Assembly: GCA_017435365.1 (NCBI GenBank)
Contig: JAFSFD010000037.1
Coordinates: 1 to 57,584, forward strand
Length of the DNA stretch: 57,584 nt
From: Akkermansia sp.
GTDB taxonomy: Bacteria > Verrucomicrobiota > Verrucomicrobiia > Verrucomicrobiales > Akkermansiaceae
Direction of reading: 5' to 3'
Below the pieces are notes generated by a model. The model ran no database searches. It was not told the origin of the DNA and worked only from the letters and a program-made list of their open reading frames with translations. The position numbers and the translations under genes were made by a program. The stretch's first letter is position 1; each line of letters begins with the position of its first letter. Of the stretch, positions 7,509-18,700 are shown piece by piece.

Positions 7509-8750
7509 TCAGCGGCGGCGGCGCTTGGGTGCAGCGGGGCGCGGCTTGCGCACCGGGCGCACGGGGCCATCCTCCAGCAGCGCGGTGTAGGCGTAGTTGA
7601 AGCCCTCCAGCTTGCGGCGGGCAATCTTGCGGTTGATGAAGATTTCCACGCTCTTGGCGAAGTCCACTTCATCGGCCGTTAGCAGGGTGAAGGCATCACC
7701 CGTGGATTCGGCGCGGCCGGTGCGGCCGATTCGGTGCACGTAGTCCTCCGGGTTCTCCGGCACGCGGTAGTTGATGACGTGGGTCACGCCGTTGATATCG
7801 ATGCCACGGGCGGCCACGTCCGTAGCCACGAGGATGCGGAACTTGTCTTCCTTGAATCCTTTGAGCGCGGCCATGCGGTCCTTCTGGGCAATGTCGGAGT
7901 GCATCACCGTCACTTCATCCTTCCATCCGGCATTGGCAAGCATGTTGCCCACGGTGTCGGCCTCCTTGCGGGTGCGGGTGAAAATCATGAGGTTCCGGAA
8001 ATCTGTGGCCTTGATGAGGGCAAGTAGCAGCTCATCGCGCTGGTCGAGCCCCACCGGGTAGAAGGCGTGGGAAATGGTGCTGGCCACCTCGCGGCGAGCA
8101 ATGGCGATTTCCACCGGGTCGGTCAGGCACCACTTGGCAAAGCCCTGCAGAATCTGCGGCATGGTGGCCGAGAAGAAGAGGGTCTGGCGGCCATCCCAGG
8201 GGCAGAGGTTCACAATCTTGCGCACGATGGGCAGGAAGCCCATGTCCGTCATGCGGTCCACTTCATCCAGCACCAGTGTCTTCACGGCCTTGAACTTCAT
8301 GTTGCCGCGGTAGAAATGGTCGATGAGGCGGCCCGGGGTGGCTACGACAACGTCCACGCCCTTCCTGAGCTCTTCAGTCTGGGCGCCGTATCCCACGCCG
8401 CCGTAGAGCAGACCCACCTTGATATCGGTGTGCTTTGCATAGGTGCGGAAAGATTCTGCCAGCTGGTCTGCGAGTTCGCGGGTGGGCTCCAGCACCAGCA
8501 CCTGGGGCTGCCCGGTGTGGGTGATATTGTTGAGCAGCGGCAGGGCAAATGCGGCAGATTTACCTGTGCCGGTCTGGGAGGCACCGATAACGTCCTTCCC
8601 CTGCATGATGTGGGGAATGGCCTGCTCCTGAATCGGGGTGGGGTTCTCATAGCCGCAGTCCTTTACGGCTTCCAGAATGGGGGCGGAAAGTCCCAGTTCT
8701 TCGAATGTCATCTTGGTTTCTGTTGTCGTGTGTTGTGTTAAATCGTCCAT
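7509..8750 (-). CDS. DEAD-box ATP-dependent RNA helicase
   Basis: 413 residues with the full motif set: Q motif (GYENPTPIQEQAIP), motif I ASQTGTGKS (57-65), PTREL, motif II written DEVD instead of DEAD, SAT, then TDVAARGID and HRIGRTGR in the second RecA domain. A short basic tail (RKPRPAAPKRRRR) ends the protein, as in RhlE-type helicases. Likely role: RNA unwinding in ribosome assembly or mRNA decay in the cytoplasm. Start 8750 lies nine bases after the MBL gene's stop; the ATG at 8711 (MTFEELGL) would give the usual helicase N-terminus and is an alternative. Confidence 0.88.
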   Translation of the reverse strand: MDDLTQHTTTETKMTFEELGLSAPILEAVKDCGYENPTPIQEQAIPHIMQGKDVIGASQTGTGKSAAFALPLLNNITHTGQPQVLVLEPTRELADQLAESFRTYAKHTDIKVGLLYGGVGYGAQTEELRKGVDVVVATPGRLIDHFYRGNMKFKAVKTLVLDEVDRMTDMGFLPIVRKIVNLCPWDGRQTLFFSATMPQILQGFAKWCLTDPVEIAIARREVASTISHAFYPVGLDQRDELLLALIKATDFRNLMIFTRTRKEADTVGNMLANAGWKDEVTVMHSDIAQKDRMAALKGFKEDKFRILVATDVAARGIDINGVTHVINYRVPENPEDYVHRIGRTGRAESTGDAFTLLTADEVDFAKSVEIFINRKIARRKLEGFNYAYTALLEDGPVRPVRKPRPAAPKRRRR

Positions 8751-8759
8751 GTCCCGTGG

Positions 8760-9386
8760 TCAGCAAATGTAGGGGTTGTTGAGTTGCTCCTCGCCGATGG
8801 TGGTGGCGGGGCCGTGCCCGCTGTTCACGGTGGTGTGAGGGGGCAGGGGCATGAGGTGCTCGCGGATGCCGCGCACCAGGGCACTCATGCTGCCGCCGGG
8901 GAAATCCGTGCGACCCACGCTGCCGGCAAAGAGGATATCGCCCACGAAGAGCTCGTCATCCCCCGGCAGGTAATAGGCGGCGCCGTCTGTGGCGTGGCCG
9001 GAAATCGGGAATACCTGCCATTCCAGCCCGGCCCACCCGGCCTTGCGTGGCGCGGTGCCCAGCACATCGTCCACCGTGTAGGGTGCCACAGGGGGGAGCC
9101 CCCAGGCACCGGCAGCTTCCTCCAGTGTGAGCGTCCTGCTGTATGGCGCTACGGCGTGAATGGTGCAGCCGGTCTGGCGTTGCAGTTCGGCAGCTCCTTC
9201 CACATGGTCAAAATGCTGGTGGGTGAGCAGCAGGTGGGTGAGCTTTGCCCCCTGCGGCAGCTGGCGGGCCACCCAGGCTGCCATGCCCAGCGGGGCATCT
9301 ACTGCCACATAGCCATCAGCTGCCTCAATCAGGTAGCCATTGCAACCTACGGAACCGCCGGTATAGACCTGTATCTTTCTGCTCAC
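8760..9386 (-). CDS. MBL-fold metal-dependent hydrolase (glyoxalase II-like)
   Basis: 208 residues, GTG start. The metallo-beta-lactamase metal site is clear: THQHFDH for motif 2, GHATDGAAYYLPGDDELFVGD for the next His/Asp pair and NSGHG for the last His. The family hydrolyses thioesters such as lactoylglutathione or acts on persulfides; the bacterial YcbL/GloB-like subgroup has this length and the FAGSVGRTDFPGGS segment. Cytoplasmic; no signal peptide. It heads the operon with the DEAD-box helicase and ruvC. A TATAAAAT sequence lies just before the GTG, suggesting another leaderless start, though its -35 partner is poor. Confidence 0.82.
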   Translation of the reverse strand: MSRKIQVYTGGSVGCNGYLIEAADGYVAVDAPLGMAAWVARQLPQGAKLTHLLLTHQHFDHVEGAAELQRQTGCTIHAVAPYSRTLTLEEAAGAWGLPPVAPYTVDDVLGTAPRKAGWAGLEWQVFPISGHATDGAAYYLPGDDELFVGDILFAGSVGRTDFPGGSMSALVRGIREHLMPLPPHTTVNSGHGPATTIGEEQLNNPYIC

Positions 9387-9740
9387 GCGCGTATTTTATA
9401 TGCCTTTCTCCCTTTTGGCGAGCCGAAAATGAGGCAGTATCGGCATGTAGTATGGCAAGTCATGCAAAAATGTGCTTGCATTACCGGGGAATTTTGACAT
9501 GTTCTGAGCTTATTTTTGTTTGAGGTTTGTAAATTATTTTCTGTCAGGGGTATATGAGGTGATTTTGTTTTGTCTTGCGTTACTTTGATGTAACAATATA
9601 TTGTGCTGTTGTGTTGTTGGTGTCTATATATTGTTATTCGGGGGGGGTAAGTTCGTGTGCTGCAATCAAACATATTGTTCTTGTAAAAAAAATAATAGAG
9701 AGTAGAATAGTCGCGCACGCTGAAACCAGATTTTTTTCAC
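9387..9740 (+). promoter_or_regulatory. AT-rich upstream region of the giant surface protein gene with a G8 tract
   Basis: 354 bases without a gene, much richer in A/T than its surroundings. A possible promoter is TTGTGC (9601-9606), 18-base spacer, TATATA (9625-9630). A run of eight G lies at 9640-9647, about where transcription would start, followed by roughly 90 bases of leader with poly-A and poly-T tracts before the ATG at 9741. No ORF with supporting features is visible. The G8 tract is a candidate slippage site. Confidence 0.45.
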
Positions 9741-12700
9741 ATGAGTTTAGCACGCATAACTGACGTCAAGTTTCATGTTCAACCGCAACCTGTTCATCGC
9801 GGATGGCTGCGCTATTTTGTGGCCGCCGTCAGCATGGGCATTGGTGTGGCAGAGGCCCAGGAAATGCGCATGCTGGATTACTGGTGGGTCATGCCGGAGG
9901 AGCAACAGGAGAATGCTCCGCGTGTCATTCGTGTGACGGGTGAAAAGGGCGAGAAATTCGAGGAGGTGTATGCCGAGGAGCAGCTGGGTGCGCTGCGGAA
10001 CTCTCCTGTTATCATGCAGGCGCGGCTGGAGCGCCAGGCCGCCTTGCGGCGCGAGGCCGTTTCCCTGGCCCGGCAGATGCTGGCAGAAGATGAAGCTCTG
10101 CAGCCTGCCACCGCTTATGCAGAGGCCTGGACCCGCGTATTCAGCCGCCGCTGGCTGACCGCGAAGGGCGGCGAGGGTAGCTCCCGACTGGAGGACATGC
10201 TTCTGCGCATGGCTTCGGAAAATGACGCTCTGGTGCTCAGCGAAGAAGATCGCCAGTGGGTGCTCGAGGCTTTGATTGAGGACGATGACCGCCTCGATAG
10301 CGCAGAAGGCCGCCGCCTGCTGGAAACGCTGGCTCGCAATCTGCGCCAGTCCGGCTATGGAAGATTTGATGCCGCTGCCGGTGTGAACGATGAGCTCATG
10401 GCCCGTTTCACCGATGCGCTTCGCCACGAGCATGACAGCATGGCCGCTTATCGAGATGCCATGTTCAAGACCCACCGCGGTCGCATCATGCAGCATAGCC
10501 TGGTGGGTTACCATGCTCCCTGGGGCATGGGCATGGGCGGAGGCCGTGCCGTGTACCGCCAGGCTCCGCAGAAAGTCGGTACCACCGTGGCCAGTGGTCA
10601 TGTGGCTTCGCCCCAGACGCAGACTCTCGTCGCCCCCCAGTCGCCGACTGCCACCCTGCAGCCGGATTTCACCGCCGGCATGAACTCCAGTGCCGGAGCC
10701 GTGGAGAATTTCCTGGCAGATGCACCCTCTCAGGCCGCTGATAAGGAGGAGGATGAGGAGGAAGATAAAGACAAGGAGGAAACCGGCGAAGATACAGATG
10801 CCGGGATTGCCGCCGCTGCACCATCCATGATGATGCGTTCTTTCGCTATGCGTGCCGTAGCTGCTGCCGCGCAGAATGAAGGTGGCGCCGGGACTTCTGG
10901 AACGCCAGACTCGCCGGTGCAGGACGGGGGAGTCCAACTCGCCCCTGGTGAATCGATAGACGTGGGTGCCAACCGAGTCACCGGTGGAACATCCGGTGGC
11001 AGCCTGGAGAATGTGCAGATGCTGGTGACCGGCGAGCTTATGCGTCCCGTCACGGGGGACTCTGTAACCGTGCACAACCTTATCACCTCGGCCGATGGTA
11101 CCAATCCCGGCATTCTGACCGATGTGACCCTCCATGCCGGTACCGCCACGGAATATGCCTCTCTGCATAACATCGCATTCGCCGGGAAGAGCACACTCAC
11201 GGGCTTTGTCACCTTTGAGAAGACTCAGGCCACGGGTGATATGAGTGTGGCCGCCGGTGGTACTCTGACTCTGAAGAACCTTACCTTTGACCTGCGCGGT
11301 GTGTCCATGGGTGAGAAGACTCTCTTTGTCATCGAAGACGGCGGCACCCTCGAAGACCGCGGCACCCTGGAGGGCTGGAATGCGGATAATGTGCACTTTG
11401 TTTACAGTGGTGTGAAGGTGAACAGTGCTGCGGTGGTTTTTTCCGAGGACGCTGGTAAGATAGGTAAGATAGAGCTTTCCGCTAATCACAATGGTAATCT
11501 TTACTGGAATGGTGCTGCTGATGGTATGTGGAATATCGGTTCCGTAAACTGGAGCAGCTCTGAAGAAAAAACTGTTCCCGATACCTTCACCGCTCTTTCC
11601 AATGTTTATTTTGGTGGCGGCAATGCTGCTAACAGGGAGATAACTGTTACTCAGGACATGGTAGTGGCAAAGTTGGGCGTGACCGATGGCGGCTACAGCT
11701 TCAGCGGTGCTCGTGTGGCTGTGCTGGGGGATGCGAGCCTTAACCCCGGAAACGGAGCCGTTACTTTCAACGACCAGCTCGTGGTGCAGGGTGGACTGCA
11801 GGCTGAAGGCTCCGGCAGTGTAGAGCTGCTGGGCGGTGCGACCGTTGTTAAGGATGCCGTATTCGAGAATCTCTCTACAACCATTGGCGGAGATATGACT
11901 GTGGGCGGCAAGCTGACGATTTCTTCCGGCGATGCAACAACGGCCGGAAGCCTCACCATCGCCGGCAATGTGACGGCGCAGGAGATGGAATTTGCGGTGA
12001 GTGCCGGTGCTGCGTCCGACTCAAATCCTGATTATCACAAGCATCTGGTGAACGTATCCGGCAACCTGACCGCCAGGGACAACGGTTCGATTACCATCGG
12101 CGGCACGGCTGCTCAGTATTACACCGGCACTGTAACCGCCGGCAACCTGACCGTCAATACGAAGGAACATGATGTGTATTTCAGCTATCTTCAGGTAGGC
12201 AAACTCACCGTGGAGGAGGGCTCCACGGTGCATGTGCGGTCTTCCTCGGATGCTGTGCACGTGTCCTCTTCCGTCTTCCCGGAGGTTGATTTGTACGGCA
12301 CCCTGGCGCTGGATGCTCCCGGCGTTACTTATAATGACAGTCATACGGTGAATGTGAAGAGCGATGCTGCCAGACTTGTTTTCGGAACCGGGAGCACTAT
12401 CTCGGACCTGCAGATTGTCGGTATGGTGGATGCCTCCGGCACATCCGCTTACACGGATTTGCTTATCGAAGCGATGTCTCGCTCCGCCACGGTGACGGAG
12501 ATGCGGGATTTGGGCACCCTGAAAGTAGAGACCGGCACACTGACGGTGAATAATGCAGGTGGCGCGGTACACGGAGAGTTGTTTCTGAATAACGGCAAGC
12601 TGCAACTGGGTGAGAATACGAATGATATCATGGCGGCCGGTTCTGGTGCTGTCCGCCTGGAGAATGGCGGCATTCTGGATATCGGCAAGAGCTCCCAGAC

Positions 12701-15700
12701 CCTGTCTGCCAATAATCAGGTATTCCTCTCCGGAGCCTCCACCATCACGAGCGAGGCTGATGGCGGCCTGTCGCTTGGTGACGGAATCATCATAAACTAT
12801 GAGGATTCCGGTAATAGCATTGAAACTAAGTTGACCGCGGAGGAGGTTTTTACCCTGAACTCTACCCTTGCCGGTAGTTCTCTGGAGATTTCCGGCCACA
12901 TCTCCGGTAGCGGAGAAATGAAGCTTACCGGGCCCGGTTCGGTGGTGCTTTCCAGCGCTAATACCGACTTTACCGGAACGGTGACGGTGCAGAAGGACTC
13001 TACGCTGACCCTGCAGAATACAGATGCCCTGCTGAATGCCGATGTGGTCCTGAATGCCGGTGCCACCCTGGTGCTGGACGCACCCGATGCGGTCACGCTC
13101 AAAACCCTTACTTTTTCTAACGGTTCGACTCTGGACATTTCCTCCATTGTTGCTACGGAGGATTTCTCAGACCTGTATACCGTACTGAATGTTGATAAGA
13201 ATGCTGTCACCTTCGGTTCTCCGGGGGAAAAGGTAGAGTTGAATCTTATCTTCTCTGAAAAGCTGGACACGAGGAAGACCTACAACCTCATGACCGGGGT
13301 GTCTTCCATCGACAACCTCAGCTTCAACATACAGCACAATGGCGCAGCTCTGGATGCCTCTCAGTACAAGATTGGGCATGATTCCACTACAGGCCTGCTC
13401 TACATCACCACCATGATGGGTAATGTGTGGGATGGCGAAGGTAACAAAATCTGGAGCGCTACAGGTGGGTTCGATAACTGGAGTGGAGAGAAGTACAATG
13501 AAGATAAAAACCTTGGATACACGGCTGCTGTTTTCCGTGACTTGTCTCAGAAAGAAGAAGAGGTAAAGGTGCAGGGTACGGTTAACCCCGGGGATATTTA
13601 TTTCACTGCGGATGCTACCAAATATACGCTTGGTTCCGATGGTACGAATGGTCACCTGGCTGCCGGTACCCACGTTCACAAGCTTGGCAAGGCAGATGTA
13701 ACTCTGAGCATGGCTGGTAATACCACTGCGGATACCGCTCTCGGGAGCGTGGAGGTGCAGGCCGGCAGCCTGATTCTGGGCAATGATCTTGCGGTGAAGG
13801 GTACGGTGACCGTGGAAAAGGATGCTAATCTTAAGCTTAAGGACGGCTCCGGTGGGCTGAACATGGTTGCAGAGAAAGATGATGAGGCGTTCATTACCTA
13901 CAGTGTATCTACTATTGGTGGGGATGCCTCGCTCAGCGGTGTAACCATGGATGCCGCCGGTATCACAGGTGTGGATAAAGAAATCATTGCAACCAATCTG
14001 CTGGTTCAGGGGAATGCCTATCTGTCAAATCTTACCCTTAAAAATTTTGAAGCGAAGAGTAACGAGAAGGGCAACGTGACCTTGTCCAACGTGATATTGA
14101 CTTCTTCTTCTTCTTCAACCGCGACGACCTTGACGGATGTGACCATAGGTTCGGGAGTGGAGGTATATGCATCCGGTTCCTACATTCTTTCCGGAAATCT
14201 TACGTTTGATAGTGCGCTCACCAATAAAGGCACTGTTACGCTGGCCAATGTAACTAATATTGAAATAGGTAAGATTACGCCTACGGAAGATGCCGGCCGA
14301 TACGAATATACGTTTATTAATGGGGGAACATATCAATTTATCGGTTCTTCTAGTGGGGAGAAAATTACATCTGACATGGTTTCCATCAACGGTGTAAAAC
14401 TGTCTGACGGTCTGGCGACAGGTATCACTGCTGTTTTCACGGATAACAAGAACGGGTCCTTTACGTTGAGCTTCACCGGAGATACGGTCGGTATACCCCA
14501 GTGGGATGAGCGCTGGGGGAAGCCCGAAAATTCCCCGGCTCTCTCCCGGATTTATGCCGGAACAGCCGCGGATGCCTACGTTGAGTTGGCTGCGGGTACA
14601 GAAGGAAATACGAATTATTATCGGTACAGCTCCATTGTCGATGGGGCAAATGCTGCCAAGGTTAATAACGGGAAGGCTATTGTGGTGACTTTGTCCGAGG
14701 GGGCAACTGGGAATTATGCTGTCGGCGGTCTCGTTAAAGCTGACCGTGTCACCGGCGATGTCTTTGAGGGTTGGCATTATGTGCATAATGTTGAGGTATG
14801 GATAGATGACCGGTCCTCCATCAAGAATATTATCGGTGGTTTAGACAATGCTTTGAACAATGAGTGGGGCCGTTGGACATCAGCTGCTCAGTCGGGCGCA
14901 ACCCATGTACTGGTGGAGGATCCCGACTATCAAAAAAGGGACTCTATACCTAATGATTATAGAGCATGGGATAAGTCGTTCGTCATTGCTGGATCCCGCT
15001 GGTGTGATCAGACCGCCGAGAGTTTTGTGACGGTGCTTGATGGCGAGATTTACACTATTTTTGGTGGTTCGTGCGGTGGTTATTACCTTGTTGACCCTGG
15101 TGAATCGTGGTACCCTTACTGCGCATCGAATCAGACCGGCACTTCACATGTTTTTATAGATGGCGGAAGAATCGGTGAAATCTTTGCCGCCGGCATGTAC
15201 TCTACGCTTACAGGGACACAGATGGTGGAGGGCCACGAGAACAAACGTGCCGTGGAAATGGTGATTACCGGCGGTGTGCTTGGTGGAACGGATTTGCGCG
15301 TTTTCGGCGGTACTGACCACGGCGTTGTCGAAGGCGATATCTATATCCGCATGGAAGGCTCTGCGGAAATTAAATCTCGACTGGTGGGTGGCTCAAATGC
15401 CGGTTCAGTGAATGGCGATATCGTTCTTGATCTCATCAGTGGCAGGGCTTACAGAGTAGATGCTGCAGGTCTGGGCTGGTACCTGGAGACCGAATATCCT
15501 AATGGCTATGTAGATATATATGATGATCCTGCCAGTATCAAAGGTGATGTTCTGGTAAACCTGTATAAAGATTTCGAACTTGGTATAGGTGCTGATGTCA
15601 ATTTGACCAACGGCATTTATGGCGGTAGAGAGCAGTCGAACCATATTATCTTGCTTAAAGGGGATGATGGCACCGTTCATACAAGTACTCTTCATTTTGC

Positions 15701-18700
15701 GGAGGGTGAAAAATATGAAAAACTGGCTTTCATAGCAGACAATGGCTATGATACCTCGGATAATTCCATTATTGTGACCGGTTTTGACCGATTTGAATTG
15801 GAGAACAAGGCTCATGTTGTGCTGGGGCTCGGGCTGTTTGATGTTGATATGGATCCGTCAAAGGAGCTCGTCATCAGTGGTAAGGGCGTTGTAGAAGTGA
15901 TTGGACATGGGGTTGAAGACCTCGTTCTGTGGGATAACTATGGTAAAGTAATAAAGAGTGGAGAGTCGCGTAATCTTGGGCGTAACATTCGACTTGAGGG
16001 AAGCTCTACTCTCATGATTTCCACCAGTGTTATCGGCGCGGCCGGGAGCGAGGATGACCGCACCATCACTGTGACGGACGGTACGACCATTGACTTCTCC
16101 GGAGTTCCGGGAGAAACGGGGTATACGGGTGATTCAGACTTCGCCGGGCTGGGATTCAACGTGGTTATCGAAGGCCATGGCGTGGAGGGTAAGGGTGCCA
16201 TCTACAAGGGTAAGAATGACGACTCATGGTACCCGGATGCAGAAACGTTCAGCACCAGGTCCCAGCGAATTATTCTCCCGAATGTGGAGCTAACCAGCAG
16301 TGCCTCCGTGAAGGTGGTGGCGGGGGAGACTCTGCTCATGAATAATGCCAGCGAGCTGGATGGAGGGGCCTACGCGCAGGGGACGGCGCATCTGACCTTG
16401 AATGGGCATACCTTCACCAAGCTGGGCGCAGGTGATTTCATTGCCCGCTCGGTGGAGATAACGCCCGGTACCATTCTGGTGCAGCAGGGTGGCTTTGGTT
16501 TTGACCTGACGGACGATGCCTCCCAGACGGATATGGTGCTGGCGGCCGGAGGGGAACTGAAGCTGAACGCCTCAGGCCTGACAACTGGAGGCGCTACCAA
16601 CCTGGCACTGCGTTCCTTGAGCGGTGCCGGTGCAGTGAAGCTGAACGGCAGCACGCTGACGCTGCATACAGAGGCCGATTCTCCCTATTATTATGGTGAA
16701 TACATGACGGATGAATACCGGAATGATGCTCAGGACTATGACCAGTTCTCGGAGACGACTGGCTTTGGCTATGCGGTATTCAGCGGCATGATTAGTGATG
16801 CCAAGGGGGGTGGCAAGCTTGTCAAGACCGGCACCGGGGTGCACTATATCTCCGGCAGCAGCAGTACCTACACCGGCGGTACCCAGTTGCAGGAGGGGCG
16901 CCTTTACCTGTTGGGTACCAGCGAGGCATCAACGTTTACCAAGGATACGTCCAAGGCTGCCGCAGGTGTGGCCGGCACGGGTACAATCGAATGGGTCAGC
17001 GCGAATGCTGAGCTTTATCTGGGGCATGGTGCCCGCATCTACAACAAGGGTACAACCGATGCGCAGGGCGGTTTCATGACCATTGGCGTGGAGGGCGTGC
17101 CCAATGCTGTGCTGGAAGATTTTGTTGTTAAGCAGAGCGGTGGTGGAATTACGGTGACGATGGGCGGGGTGGAGTATGTGGAAATCGATACGCATAACCT
17201 GAAGTCCATTGATGTGGCGGCTGTGTACGCAGATGGCACAGCCTATGCGGCAGGAACGGATATTGACCGTAACAAGATGCTGCTGGTGAAGCTGAGCGAC
17301 TGGGCGACTGCGAAGGACTCGCCTGTATCCGGTTTCTCCGCTACCGGATACAATGAGGCTGCCTATTCCGGCATTCTTGCTGATTATTCCAGCAGTGTGG
17401 CTGCAGGCCTGCACAAGGTGGGTGTGGGCACGCTGGAGCTCGACCAGAGAAACTCCTACACAGGCGGAACACTGGTAGAGGCGGGCACGCTCCGCCTGCG
17501 TGGCTGGGGTACCGTTGGCTCCGGTGAGGTTCAGGTGGGCGAGGGGGCTTCTCTCATGCTCGCTTATAACGGTGGCTATGATGTTGATAAGACGACGACG
17601 AAAGATGATGAAACGATCAGACTTTCCAATAATATGACGCTTTCCGGCGCCGGTGACGCGCAGTGGAAGATTCAGCTTGAAGAGGATGAGTCGCAGGCTG
17701 CTTCGGGTGCGACCCATTCCGCCACGGATGGTCTGACGGCGGCTCTTATTTCCACAGTGGGGCGTTCCGTGACCTTTACCCTGAGTGGTAACATTGATGG
17801 AGACGGCGGTGTGCTGCATTCCGGCGAAGGCACCCTGGTGCTCTGCGGTGATTCCTCGTACACGGGCGGTACCGTCATCACGCGTGGTGTGGTGGATGTG
17901 CAGAGTGCCTTCGGCCTGGGTGCTACGGCCGAAGGCATGAGCGCGGTCAAGCTCGGGAAGGATGCCGATCTGCACGTGACCGTGGAGCCTGGCTCGGGGG
18001 GCGGACGCCTGGTCACCACGCTTGCCACGGTGGAAGATGAAATTCTGGGCGATGTATCCATTGTCGGCTCTAAGTACACAGAGCGCGTATTGCACATGGC
18101 GGATAGTGGCTACAATGCCGCTACAACCACCTTGGGAGAGAAGGGAACGTTCCTGCTTTGCGGCGAGCCCATCGATGGGCAGGGGATAAGCTCCCACTCC
18201 AGCCTGCTTACCGGCAGCGGTACCGTGGTGGTGTCTGATGCACTTGGCTCGGGTACCACGGCCGCCTTTGATACCATCCGGGATTATATCGGTGATTTCC
18301 GGGTGGAAGGCCATAAGTCTTCTATTCATGTCGATAACGGTTCCTATAGTGAAGGTAGCATTCAGGTGGCCGGGCAGCAGGCTTCGGTGCAGATTGGTGG
18401 TAACGTGTCCATCGTTGCCGGTGAATCATTGCAGCTGCGTTCCATGGGCAAGGTACCCACCCAGACGGAGTCCGTTGATATGGGAACAGGGTCTGTTCTC
18501 GTTTCCAAGGGTGAGGTCAGCGTGGCTGCTGATGCTGTGCTCTCGGTGAGACGAGGCGAGACGATTTACTCCTATAACCTCAGCGACTTGGAGAAGACTG
18601 TCTCTGTTACTCCGACAGAGATTGCGCTTCCTGAGTATACTGGTGAAATCAGCGCCAGTGATTATCATAAACTGGGCGAGGATATCCCGGATTATACCGG

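Noticed and set aside
9747..11489. Long minus-strand ORF opposite the start of the giant gene
   Set aside because: No promoter, ribosome site or family motif; the plus-strand frame has a signal peptide, acidic linker and beta repeats. It is a shadow of high-GC coding sequence.
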